The position numbers and the translations under genes are program-made. A DNA stretch of 53,339 nucleotides from Nemertoderma westbladi (taxonomy: Eukaryota > Xenacoelomorpha > Nemertodermatida > Nemertodermatidae): positions 1 to 53,339 of the forward strand of contig JAUCBJ010005488.1 of the NCBI GenBank assembly GCA_032718475.1, in the 5' to 3' direction. Each line of letters starts with the position of its first letter. Positions within the stretch are counted from its first letter, which is position 1. Below the pieces are notes generated by a model, which was not told where the DNA came from, made no database searches, and worked only from the letters and a program-made list of their open reading frames with translations. Positions 12,279-22,365 of the stretch are shown piece by piece.

Positions 12279-12515
12279 ATGGATAGGCGGAAGGTAATCA
12301 ACCAATGGCTAGACATGCTGACAAGGTCGGCGGAAGGTAATCAACCAACGGCAACCTACTGCGAAGACGCTTGTAGGAGTTGCGACCACAAGCGGTTTAC
12401 CCCCGCAACTGAAAGATATGAGTATGAGAACCCTCCAGGAGAAATACCGGCTCGGTCGTCGCCCGGGTCAACAAGGACCGCGTCCCTCAGTGGTACACCA
12501 GGCTGGGGTCGATAA
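12279..12515 (+). CDS. Short leader frame overlapping the main frame of E
   Basis: A 78-residue frame starts with ATG in the leader and overlaps the long frame by about 100 bases in a different reading frame. Its end (PGSTRTASLSGTPGWG) looks vaguely like the proline/glycine-rich N-terminal region of element D (PGSPGRP ... SGVGG), which is fused in frame to the endonuclease there. This suggests that E has lost the natural N-terminus by a frameshift near 12450-12515, or that the region is a leader peptide. I cannot decide. Confidence 0.35.
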   Translation: MDRRKVINQWLDMLTRSAEGNQPTATYCEDACRSCDHKRFTPATERYEYENPPGEIPARSSPGSTRTASLSGTPGWGR

Positions 12516-15459
12516 ATTGGCTACTGGAACAGAAGACAGAGAAGAAAGAAGAACCAACCTGTTGAAATGTAAAAAGACACTAAAGATTGCTACAATAAAC
12601 GCACGCACGCTGAAAGCACAGAGCAAACAGGGTGACATGGTCGCTCTGGCAATGGAATATAACATCGACATCATCTGCATCCAAGAACATCGGATTTGTC
12701 ATGAAGACACTGCCATGAAGTACAATGACATTGGAAATGGATGGACGTTAGTAACAAGCTCAGCAGTAAGAAACTCGGCCAATGCATCAATTGGCGGAGT
12801 AGGAATTCTGCTAAGCCCATTTGCACTTAAGACCCTAAACAACATCGAATCTATAAATTCCAGGGTTATGATCGCAACATTTGATGGGAATCCCAAGACA
12901 ACAGTTATATGTTGCTACAGTCCAACCAATGCATCAGAGCCAGAACAAGCAGTCAAGTTTTATGAAGAACTGACTGGACTTATTAAGGACATCCCGAAAC
13001 ACAATGTTAAAGTCATTGCTGGTGACCTGAATGCGCAAATTGGCCCAGAAGACATCAAGGGTTACACCTATAACACCAGTTCTAACAGAAATGGGTACTT
13101 ACTCTTAGACCTAATGGAAGAATGTGAATTGATACCAACAAACAACACATTCGATAAGAGTAAGGGGAAGCTATGGACCTTTCAATACCCTAATGGAACC
13201 AAAGCACAACTGGATTACATCCTTATAAACAAAAAGTGGAGAAATAGCATGATCAACTGCGAGGCATACAGCTCGTTCAACCTAATTGGTTCGGACCACA
13301 GAATTGTGACTGCAGAGATCAGACTCAGTTTGAGAGCCAGCAAACCCAGGACAAGCAAGCAAATCAACTATGACTGGGAGAAACTCAGAACTGACAATGC
13401 TGTAAAGGATGCTTATACAGTAGAAGTTCAAAACCGCTTTGAAGCACTTCAGTCAATGGATGAAGACCAATCCACCGATTCAATATACCAGAATATAATA
13501 ACAGCCCACAAGGAATCAGCTAAGAGGCATATCCCCCAGAAACCTAAACGAAAACAGTATGTGCCATGGCAAAACTCTGAGGTTACTTGTAAGAGAGAAG
13601 ATCTTAAGATAGCCTACAAAGTTAAAACCGAACAACCAACAACCGAAAACATTAACAAGGTTGAGAAAGCTAAGGACGATCTTAAATTGGCCTACAACAT
13701 CAGCCAGGAAAAGTACATACAGGATAAAACTGAAGCAATTACAACTGCTCACATACAGCAACAATCAAGACTTACCTGGCAAACTGTAAATGAGGTATCT
13801 GGTCGGAAAAGTTGTGCAAAGGGGCGCCTCAAAGCCGATAGTCCTGAAGAACGTGTTGGGAAGTGGAAAAATCACTTCAGCAACTTGCTTGGGCAGCCAC
13901 CAAACATCGAGGTCAGCCCTACAAGGAAAATATATGACAAGACACTACCTATAGAAACAGGGGACTTCACACCTGCCGAACTCCAAAGAAGCATTAAAAG
14001 CATGTCCAATAATAAAGCGAGTGGATTAGATGAAATCCCAGCGGAGGTATGGAAAACCAGAGTGCTAAATAGACCATTATTGAATGTTTGCAACCGGATG
14101 TTAAAAGGGGAAAAGCCACCACCAATTTGGACTAAAGGTCAACTCAAGCCTCTCCCCAAGAAAGGAGACCTCGGCATACCAACAAACTATCGTGGGATCT
14201 GTCTGCTTGTGGTAGCTGCCAAAATATACAATAAAATGATTCTATATAGGATTGGGCCTCACATAGAGAAACTACTGCGTAAGAGCCAAAACGGATTTCG
14301 ACCAAGTAGATCAACAATAGCTCAGATACTTGCACTACGGAGACTGATTGAAGGAATCAAGTCAAAGAATCTCCCCGCAGTCATGACTTTTGTGGACTTC
14401 AAGAAGGCATTCGACTCCATCCATAGAGGTAAAATGCTTGAAATCCTAAGAGCTTATGGAATACCAGAAGTAATTGTTGCTGGCATTGGATTGCTATATT
14501 GTGACACAGAAGCGCAGGTACTCTCACCAGATGGTGAAACTGAGTTTTTCTCAATCCTGGCTGGCGTACTGCAAGGTGACACATTAGCACCATTACTATT
14601 TGTAATTGTGCTGGATTACGCAATGAGGACGGCCACAAAGGGTGAAGACCTGGGATTCACACTTCAAGAACGCAGAAGTACTAGATATCCGGCAACTACA
14701 GTCACAGACACCGACTTTGCGGATGACATCGCCCTGCTCTCTAATACGCTAGCAGATGCACAGCTTCTACTAAATAAAGTGGAGAGGGCTGCTAAGGAGG
14801 TTGGATTGCATATAAATGCTACAAAGACCGAATTCATGACCTTTAATGTTGATGGAATCTTGACAACCATTGATAATAATCACCTAAGGAAGGTCGATGA
14901 CTTCCAGTACCTTGGATCATGGATAGAGAGTAGCAAAAAGGACATAGAAGTTAGGAAAGCAAAGGCTTGGGTAGCTCTATCAAAAATGGATACCATCTGG
15001 AAATCAGATCTCTCCAGGCACCTGAAGACTAAGTTCTTTCGAGCCACAGTGGAAAGTGTATTTTTATATGGGGGTGAGACCTGGACACTGACTAAATCAC
15101 TTGAACAACGAATTGATGGTTGCTACACAAGACTACTAAGGGCAGCCCTAAACATCAGCTGGAGACAACACATGACAAACGCCGAGCTTTATGGTACAAT
15201 ACCACCTGTATCAACCACCCTCCGTGAACGCAGATTAAGATTCAGTGGGCACTGCTGGCGAAGTAAAGACGAGGTCATACCAGATCTACTTCTCTGGCAA
15301 CCAACTCATGGAAAGCGTAGTCGTGGACGACCTGCCATAACATATATAGATCAACTTGAAAGGGATACTGAACTTGGGAGAAACGAAATTGCGACAACTA
15401 TGGAGAATCGGGAAGCCTGGAAGGATCTCATTTCCACTGTCCGAGTTCGCTCGACCTAG
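12418..15459 (+). CDS. Endonuclease-reverse transcriptase of element E, intact
   Basis: An uninterrupted 1013-residue frame. Residues about 55-300 form an APE-type endonuclease: TINARTL near 60, IQEHR near 88, GDLNA near 202, a tyrosine-aspartate DYILINKKW segment and GSDHR near 292. A basic, helical linker follows. The reverse transcriptase occupies about 520-850, with LPKKGD, NGFRPSRST, FVDFKKAFDS (near 658), LQGDTLAP (near 718) and the catalytic FADD (near 766), then YLGSWI in the thumb. The C-terminal 150 residues (GGETWTL ... LLLWQPTHGKRSRGRP) are typical of this clade. It nicks target DNA and copies its own RNA there. All catalytic motifs that I can check are present, so the copy may be young. 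The ATG at 12418 has no special support and the true N-terminus may lie in the overlapping upstream frame. Confidence 0.93.
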   Translation: MSMRTLQEKYRLGRRPGQQGPRPSVVHQAGVDKLATGTEDREERRTNLLKCKKTLKIATINARTLKAQSKQGDMVALAMEYNIDIICIQEHRICHEDTAMKYNDIGNGWTLVTSSAVRNSANASIGGVGILLSPFALKTLNNIESINSRVMIATFDGNPKTTVICCYSPTNASEPEQAVKFYEELTGLIKDIPKHNVKVIAGDLNAQIGPEDIKGYTYNTSSNRNGYLLLDLMEECELIPTNNTFDKSKGKLWTFQYPNGTKAQLDYILINKKWRNSMINCEAYSSFNLIGSDHRIVTAEIRLSLRASKPRTSKQINYDWEKLRTDNAVKDAYTVEVQNRFEALQSMDEDQSTDSIYQNIITAHKESAKRHIPQKPKRKQYVPWQNSEVTCKREDLKIAYKVKTEQPTTENINKVEKAKDDLKLAYNISQEKYIQDKTEAITTAHIQQQSRLTWQTVNEVSGRKSCAKGRLKADSPEERVGKWKNHFSNLLGQPPNIEVSPTRKIYDKTLPIETGDFTPAELQRSIKSMSNNKASGLDEIPAEVWKTRVLNRPLLNVCNRMLKGEKPPPIWTKGQLKPLPKKGDLGIPTNYRGICLLVVAAKIYNKMILYRIGPHIEKLLRKSQNGFRPSRSTIAQILALRRLIEGIKSKNLPAVMTFVDFKKAFDSIHRGKMLEILRAYGIPEVIVAGIGLLYCDTEAQVLSPDGETEFFSILAGVLQGDTLAPLLFVIVLDYAMRTATKGEDLGFTLQERRSTRYPATTVTDTDFADDIALLSNTLADAQLLLNKVERAAKEVGLHINATKTEFMTFNVDGILTTIDNNHLRKVDDFQYLGSWIESSKKDIEVRKAKAWVALSKMDTIWKSDLSRHLKTKFFRATVESVFLYGGETWTLTKSLEQRIDGCYTRLLRAALNISWRQHMTNAELYGTIPPVSTTLRERRLRFSGHCWRSKDEVIPDLLLWQPTHGKRSRGRPAITYIDQLERDTELGRNEIATTMENREAWKDLISTVRVRST

Positions 15460-15473
15460 TAGTAGTAGTAGTA
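15457..15473 (+). repeat. (TAG)n tail of element E
   Basis: CCTAGTAGTAGTAGTAGTAA: the stop codon of the coding frame is itself part of the triplet repeat. Element B and the fragments at 27487 and 28896 end in the same triplet. Confidence 0.85.
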
Positions 15474-15732
15474 AGAAATGTATTTCCTACAATTCTGAAC
15501 GAAATAAGCGAAAATTTGCATGTCCAATAGATGCTCCCTATGGGGTGTCGACAGAATTTTAATTGAGTGAATTCTACGATTATGATCGGTCATTCTAGAA
15601 TTAATTTCACTGTTGCTAGGCAACCAACAGGTCACTAGCAACCAAATCCTTGCATATTCAACTAGGTCCGATAATTAACCTATCATCAAAGTTTCATCCA
15701 ATTCCATCAACATTAAGTGCAAGAAGTTGTGT

Positions 15733-15761
15733 GTACAAACAAACAAACACACAAACAAACA
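15733..15761 (+). repeat. CAAA/CACA microsatellite
   Basis: Short run of ACAAACAAACAAACACACAAAC repeats in non-coding DNA; similar tails occur on dispersed repeats in this window. Confidence 0.8.
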
Positions 15762-15855
15762 TGCGTGAGATATAAGGACAACCAAGATGGATCCGTCCAA
15801 TTATTATAGTTTAAATGGTGAACCTTTACTATAGTGTCAAAGAGGTATGCAGCAA

Positions 15856-16163
15856 ACTTTGCCCGCGTCCAATCTTCGCTCTCAAAATGAGCAACTATCG
15901 AATGGCGGAAACCTTCGCCCGCAGGCAATCTTCCGCCACGAGCAATCTTTGCCCACTAAACTTTATTGTTTTGGTTAGAAAGAGCCATCTCTGTAACCTG
16001 CTCCTTCCCCTCAATTGGTAACTAAAATGGTTACACAACACAAATCTTATTCGGCGAAAGTTGATCGTTGGCCAAGATTGCCCTGCGGGCGAAGGTTTCA
16101 TCCGGACGAAGGTTGGACGCGGGTCAAGATTGGACGCGGGTGAAGATTGCACCCAACCTAGAC
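15856..16163. mobile_element. Foldback element 3: conserved core, 17-bp repeat arms
   Basis: Left arm 15856-15954 contains CCCGCGTCCAATCTT and CCTTCGCCCGCAGGCAATCTTCC; right arm 16048-16163 contains their inverses, CAAGATTGCCCTGCGGGCGAAGG and two tandem 17-bp AAGATTGGACGCGGGT units. The core (15960-16030) has TTTATTGTTTTGGTTAGAAA and CTGTAACCTGCTCCTT, matching the foldback elements at 7036 and 7806, but the arm units are unrelated to theirs. Frames across this region on both strands are by-products of the repeats. Confidence 0.75.
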
Positions 16164-16337
16164 CCTGGTATAATGTTGAAAAGAACCTCGATAACATGCA
16201 TTTATTGTTTGGAAAATGAAGTTTGTAGAATGTGGGCTTGTGATGTCTGCGAAATCCTTAAGATTGGAGTAGATTCAGCTTCTGGGACATTCATAACTTA
16301 TGTTGTTTGGAGGCCTTAATCATTTGAACAGCAACTC

Positions 16338-16466
16338 ATTGGGCAAGTGACTTATTGGGAAAGTGACCCATTTTTAGTTTTAGATAAATTTTTATTGGGC
16401 AAATGACTCGTCTGATTTATTGGACAAGTGAGTCATTGGGCTAGTGGTATATTGGGCAAGTGACTG
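16338..16466 (+). repeat. Interrupted 16-bp direct repeat (ATTGGGCAAGTGACTT)
   Basis: Units start at 16338, 16354, 16393, 16419, 16435 and 16451, with two short non-repeat gaps. All are in the same orientation. Unit length is like that of the foldback arms nearby, but there is no inverted partner here. Confidence 0.8.
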
Positions 16467-16706
16467 CACACCAAACATACATACATACAAACAGATGTTT
16501 TTTTGACAGCAAGAATCCTGGACGTTTTTCTAATTAAAACTTGGTTGGAGTTGGTTGTGTCCATACAGAATGAGACAGATCAATGATTATGATGCGCCAT
16601 AATAACGCGTTCGTGGGGGCTTCGCGCAGCACGAGGCTTAATTGTGAGATACAAATTGAAATTGAGCGATTCTATCACAAAATTTAAGAAATTTAACCAT
16701 GAATTT

Positions 16707-16921
16707 CAAATACGAATTTTCTGTGATGTGACAATTGCGACCTGGATAATTGCGACCCGGACAATTGCGAGCCGGACAATTGCAACCCGGTCAATTGCGA
16801 CCCATGATTTTAGAACAAATTGATGGGTCGCAATTGACCGGGTTGCAATTGTCCGGCTCGCAATTGTCTGGGTCGCAATTATCCAGGTCGCAATTGTCAC
16901 ATCACAGAAAATTCGTGTTTT
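16707..16921. mobile_element. Foldback element 4: near-perfect 98-bp inverted repeat
   Basis: Arms 16708-16805 and 16823-16920 are inverted copies with only two mismatches, separated by a 17-base loop. Each arm ends outside in a unique segment (ACGAATTTTCTGTGATGTG) and inside carries five 15-bp units of the type GACAATTGCGACCCG. The unit also appears, as GACAATTCCGACCCG, at 43545-43656. Because the unit has a length of 15 and no stops, both strands give artificial frames with a five-residue period. No core like that of elements 1-3 is present. Confidence 0.9.
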
Positions 16922-17205
16922 AAAAGTAATATATTTTATGCTTGGTGGTGACACAATTTGTAAGAAATATTAAAACTTACCTTATGAAGATGCAGAATTA
17001 ATACTGAAATATTATAAAATTAATTATTTAGCGAATTCTAAAGAATCTCTTCACTTCATTTTGCGAAATAAACAATAAGCAAGCTGTCTTACTATTCTGG
17101 CTCCTTATGCTTCCTGTCCTAAATGTCCTATCTCCTGTCCTATATATGAAATTTTCCCCTTGCTCGAGTAGTACAGTGGTGAGGTGGTACTGGTTGCACT
17201 GGTTC

Positions 17206-17726
17206 CCAGCTAGGCAATTGTAAGCACGCCATGGAATGAGGGAGATATAGGAAGTATAGCGTGGGGAGAAGGGGCTTTTTAATAAGTTAGTAATGTTTAG
17301 ATCAATTAAAAACACATTTCTTAAAGCAAATCACTTAAACTTATTTAAAACTATAATAGTATGGGGGATGGGGATTCCAGATGTATAAATTTTAAGTACA
17401 AATAGGTAAATCTTATACTATAAAATAATTAATTTTCATGAACGGACAGGCAGAAAATGCTGTTTTTTTTTTACCGAAATGAACTTAATTAACTATTTAA
17501 CTGCTTTTATATTAGCTACTCGAAGGACAAATGCAAATTCTACTTAATAAACTTGTGCCAAACAACACGTGTACCAAGTTTGGTTAGATTTCATTGAGGA
17601 TTGGTTGAGATTAATGTTTAAAAATTGGACGTGACAGAACGACACAACAACAGAACGACAGACAGACCGTTTGAGAGAGTGGCACCCGTATGCTAAAGCT
17701 CGGTTACTTTCGTGGCTTGCCCCACA
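17206..17726 (-). mobile_element. Dispersed repeat, copy 1
   Basis: About 520 bp resembles 40865-41369 in the same orientation over its whole length. Shared blocks include TTAAAAACACATTTCTTAAA, AAAGCAAATCACTT, GTGTACCAAGTTTGG, an ACAGAACGAC-rich simple stretch and CGTGGCTTGCCCCAC. No coding capacity. Orientation is arbitrary. It behaves as a non-autonomous interspersed repeat; class unknown. Confidence 0.75.
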
Positions 17727-20700
17727 AAGCAATACATAGAGTACTTTCCAATAAAAATAGCGGCAATACACGTGACGATATAATTGGGATGGGAGTTGCC
17801 CAGGTATTGTTCAGAATCATAAGGCGATGGTGAATTTCGGTATATAGATATTTCTTAATAGGTGATATAAACATAACGACCGTTATAGCCACTCATAGCG
17901 ACTCATTGTAGTTATCGTTGTTAAGTTACAGAATGATATAGCGGGTAATAAAGTAACTAATATACTACTTCTGAGCTTCTGTAAGTACCTTGTAGTTATT
18001 TACGGGTGTAGATTAAACGTATTACAGGATTTACAATAGCTTAACATGAATTATGTATGTATCTTATAAATTCCACGTAGGAAGTAACGTTTCCCTAAAC
18101 TTATTTAAGGTAGAATGAGTGAGTGGCGATTAGTTCGTACTTCTCGGCATGTGGGTAGCGCCTGTGCAATAACTCTCATCCAATGCGCTGCTACACCTAC
18201 ATAAACACAATGTTCTTCTTCTTTCTTCTAGAATTTACATTATATAAAATAGGATAAATTCGCCTCCAGTGTACGACAGTTCTTGGAATCATATTATTAA
18301 TGACTTCTGACAATGAAATATTTGAAAGCTATAAACGATGGCACAATCATAACAATGCTTTAACCATGCTTTATGCATGGTATTAATGAGTAACTTAAGT
18401 AACTTTATGACAGGTAACTGGATCTGTTCCTTAATTTTATCCTACTTGATATGGGACTGTGACTGATGCCCCATCACTTACGCCGAGACAACGTCAGTGG
18501 TTTCAACCAGATCTAAAGCAAGCACAGGTCTCGAAGGAGTGACGCACCTTTAATAACCGCATGGTGACCGAGTATGGTTTATTCCTCTGGGCTGGTAGGA
18601 AGTCTGCCTAAAATGAATATCATTCCTTGTCTACACATCCCAGAGATCAGAGATACATAGTCATCCCAGACATCGTAACATATTTCTACGCCTTTTATAC
18701 ATATTTTCTATTCATGTATTTTATTGAAACAGCTAACGATTACGATTACGATAACTGCTTACGACTGCATAAATCATAACCATAATGTCACGGAAATGTT
18801 ATTGGAGGATCGAGAATTGGTTTGGATGTTCTAGTCATATGATTGTGTGCACGGTCAATTAACCTAAGTGCGACCCACGCAAGTCGTCTTAATGGCGGAG
18901 TTGATGCGTGGGTAGGGCGAATGCCTAGATGGATTGGATACACAGGTGTAGTTCCTCTAATACCCCGCATGCGTTATGCATCCTAAACACAAATTCCTGC
19001 ACCACTTATGTCACGAATTTCCCCAAATGACCTTGGATTTGCTCAGGTTCTATAAACATTGAATATTCTACTAATTATTGCTACCTCAAGTAAATAGATA
19101 GACAGCCTGTCTCGTAGGCCCTGCGGCATTATTTTGTCAAAACGTTCGAAAATTAATTGTTTGTGTAAAATCAAAATTTAATTGATTGCCACATTCCATA
19201 CCATAGATGCTGTGGAGCATGTTTGTGTAGTGTACTACAGTGTACCATTATCCACAGCAGCCGCATACCTGACTGAACACACCTTTAATTTGTTTATGAT
19301 ACTTTACATAATATGTACTAAAATACATCTATATAAATATGATCTGTCTGTCCAAGCTATACGTTTCTACACACAAGCACCTGTTCTGGTTACGAGCACC
19401 GTCGCTATCTCGAGTCTTTTACGCTTTTGTTTCATTGTTTGTATAAATGCGTATATGTGGTCGCTGCTTACCATAAACACACTATGATTAGATTATTCCT
19501 TTTGTGCAGTACCGATAGGGCGCGAGGTAGGCCTAGGCCTAGCAGTTCAGTCTGTCACGACTCTACACGTTTGGTCTTGACTCTCCCATACGAATCTACG
19601 TGATGCAGACCGTCCTGAGCACGTGAACGTTAACCGCCGTATCACCAGGCTAATTTTATGCGTCAATTTTATGCATGAATGCGCATTTGTGGTCAAATTG
19701 GGCTATTCTGTAGACGTTGTCGGCCAAATTTCTGGTCAGCAGGCAGGAAACTGTATAAACAGCAGTTGCGCCTTCAGACTCAGTTTGTTCAAACTGAGAC
19801 TTTGTAGATATGTACCTACCTGATCAAAGGGTGTTTGGGACTGTTTTAACCACCACACCATATTATTTTATTGTTTGTTATTGTTTTGTAATTTATTGTT
19901 TGTGTACTTTGACAGGTATCTACTACAACATAAGCCTTATAAGTGTTTTAAAAAGGGTTTATTGCAAAACTTACAACTTCGTATTTCCGCAATTCTTTAC
20001 ATTAGTCATAATCTATTCATATCATTAGAAAGCTAGTGTTGCAAGGATTCCAAATACGTAACAATGTCTCAATTTCGTTTAGAAACAGCTGAGATATAGG
20101 CGTTCAAATATTGCAAGAAATATCGTTCGATAGAGACCATTTATTATATTTAATAAATACACAAATTTTAGTAGGCCCCCTATTATTTATTTCATGCGTA
20201 GCTGTGCAACAACGGTATGCCTAAAAATAATTATTTATTGCATGGGAAGAAAAGCCTTATTTACGAATGATTTTTAACTTTGCTTTTATAAAATGTTCTA
20301 AAATATAATTAATGTTCTAGAACTTATACAAAAATAAAAAATATCAACAATTACCTTAGTATGTATATTATTTTTTTTTCACTTTTTTAAGAAAGATATA
20401 GAATAATAAAATTATTCTTGAACATTTAATGATTAGTTAACAACACACTTTTTGAAAAATTGATAAAAAATACTAGCTAGTAAAAAAATTTGTGGGTCGA
20501 CGAAAAACTAGATAGTATTATTAGTATAGTGAAAAACAAGGTATTTATTTTCAATGGGCATTAAAGAAAATAAGTTGATTTGTTAATGGGTTTTATATGA
20601 AAGGAGTGGAAAATGAGTTCAATAATTTAATAAAAAATATATATATATTGCGGAGCTATTCATACTTAAACAAAATGTTCCAGAACATTGTGTAATTTAT

Positions 20701-21374
20701 TAAATAGAATAAATGGCGTACATCGAGATAACACTTGCAATCTTTTAACGCTTATATCTCAGTTGTTTTAATAGATATGTTTATTGACAAATAATTATAT
20801 ATGTAACATTAATAATTATTATATTATTGCCAATTATATATGCCCAAGCCCAGAGCACACTATATCACATTAACATTAAAAATTAACAAAAAAATATCTG
20901 GAATTAATATTCCAATTTTAGCCCCTGTGGAGGTTTCCACAATAAATGTCTTAAGAAGTGGGGTGAATTATGACGAAGCGTTGATCTTGAATACCATAAC
21001 GTTGCATAATATAGTTTGTAGAGATTTTAATATGATAACATTAATCTAAATTAGATTTTGACATAAAGCAAGCATTAAAGCAAGGCAAGTACAGGCATTA
21101 CGGCATTATGTGATATTGGTTAATTCGTTCGCTTAACCCCAGTAGAACTAATCACTTACATAGGTTACAGCAATTCATTGGGTGGGCATATTATTTCCCT
21201 TCACCACGCCCCATTCCGTATGATAAGAATCAATATAACTGACATAAACTTAAAAGACAGCACTGCTCTATAGACTGTGTACTTTTTGCACCAGGTGACA
21301 CATGGAATTCTCAACAATTATGAAAATTGAAATGTCACTTCTACTACTACTAACGTCGTATTTTTAACAACTCA
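17727..21374. other. Intronic AT-rich DNA, no supported gene
   Basis: Several frames of 60-100 codons occur by chance in this AT-rich DNA (for example 19182-19487), without recognisable domains. A 60-codon minus-strand frame at 18788-18970 is locally GC-richer and follows a possible acceptor (TTTGTGTTTAG), but a stop lies in frame immediately before its ATG and its phase does not fit the neighbouring host exons. The same place has a 9-bp hairpin stem (ACCCACGCA at 18873, TGCGTGGGT at 18905). Confidence 0.4.
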
Positions 21375-22365
21375 GTGGGATCCTATGCTGGCATAAAGGA
21401 AACTGGAACCAACAAAAACGGTACATCTACACATACAAAATTATCTTGTCTCAACTCCAATCAACCAGTGGATAAAATCAACAGGTTGCAGACTGAGAAT
21501 AAATATTCAACCTTGGATAAAAACAGTTTGAGAAAGTTTACTAATGGGTTAGAAACAGGGAATAACTTAAAATATTACACAAGGATCCACAAAAAAGGAA
21601 AAATCGTGACAGTTAATACAAAAATAGATCAATCGAAACTCTCAACAGTTGAGCTTGCAACATTCAACTGCTGTGGATACAAGGGGAACTCAGAGTACAT
21701 ATATAAAATCATCCATGATAGTGATATCAACGGTATTCAAGAACATTGGATGATTGAGCTCGAGGCCCGTGAACAAATGGTTAAAAATTTTGAGGATGAC
21801 TTTGTTTGCAGTCATTTATCTAGCAATAAAATTGGTCATGTAGTAAAAAGAGGTTGTGGAAGTGTTGCTTTATTCGTACGAAAGGCCATAATCAATGAGT
21901 TTAAAATATTCAGTTCGGAGGATGATATACTCGGAATGGATATTACATTTCACAACAGCAACACCCTGTTTCGGATAATCACAGCTTATGCCCCAGATTC
22001 CAATAAGCCAGCTGATATTTACAACGGATTTCTAAACCGCTTAGATGCTATGGTATCACAGCACCAAGATAGTCCCTGCATCGTACTAACAGATATAAAT
22101 GCCGACATTGGTGCTAGGCAAGGGGAGCGATATGGTCGAAGTAATCCAACACAGCGGGGAATAGCCCTGTTAAACTTTCTTTCAGAAAATAACCTTACAG
22201 CAATCTATAGTGACTCAGAAATCTTCAGTGGTCCCACTATAACCTTTATGGCCCCAATGGGACGTCACACATAGACCATATCTTGGTAAATCATCAGCGT
22301 TAAAGCTATTTAAAAAGGGTCATGTGGCTCGATATGATTATGCACTGAACCATTCAGATCATTCT
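21375..22365 (+). pseudogene. Element A: endonuclease domain
   Basis: The frame shows ATFNCCGYKGN near 21660, GIQEHWM near 21733, ITAYAPD near 21980 and LTDINADIG near 22087, the ordered motifs of an APE-type endonuclease that nicks the target DNA. A one-base shift near 22262 ends the frame at 22274; the motif HIDHILVN and then SDH follow in another frame near 22270 and 22350. N-terminal to the domain lie about 90 residues of lysine/threonine-rich sequence. The first residues have no good ATG, so the true start is unknown. Confidence 0.8.

Larger units (their letters stand above)
11936..15475 (+). mobile_element. RTE-like non-LTR retrotransposon E, near full length
   Basis: The element consists of a roughly 480-bp leader (about 11936-12417), a single long coding frame (12418-15459), and a tail of TAG triplets (15457-15473) that directly overlaps the end of the coding frame. 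A single APE-endonuclease plus RT protein, almost no 3' UTR and a short repeat tail are established features of the RTE clade. The leader is recognisably related to that of element D: both have a short hairpin followed by ACCTGTAGCTG. No target-site duplication could be recognised, so the 5' boundary is an estimate. It lies inside the large intron of the minus-strand host gene, in antisense orientation to it. Confidence 0.8.

Noticed and set aside
15457-15490. Target-site duplication for element E
   Set aside because: The sequence after the tail (AAGAAATGTATTTCC) has no convincing match near 11936.
16706-16954. Minus-strand frame with five-residue periodic repeats (TIATR-like)
   Set aside because: It is the translation of the 15-bp arms of foldback element 4; both strands are open for the same reason.
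19182-20028. Plus-strand frames with hydrophobic residues
   Set aside because: AT-rich chance frames without splice sites or recognisable domains.
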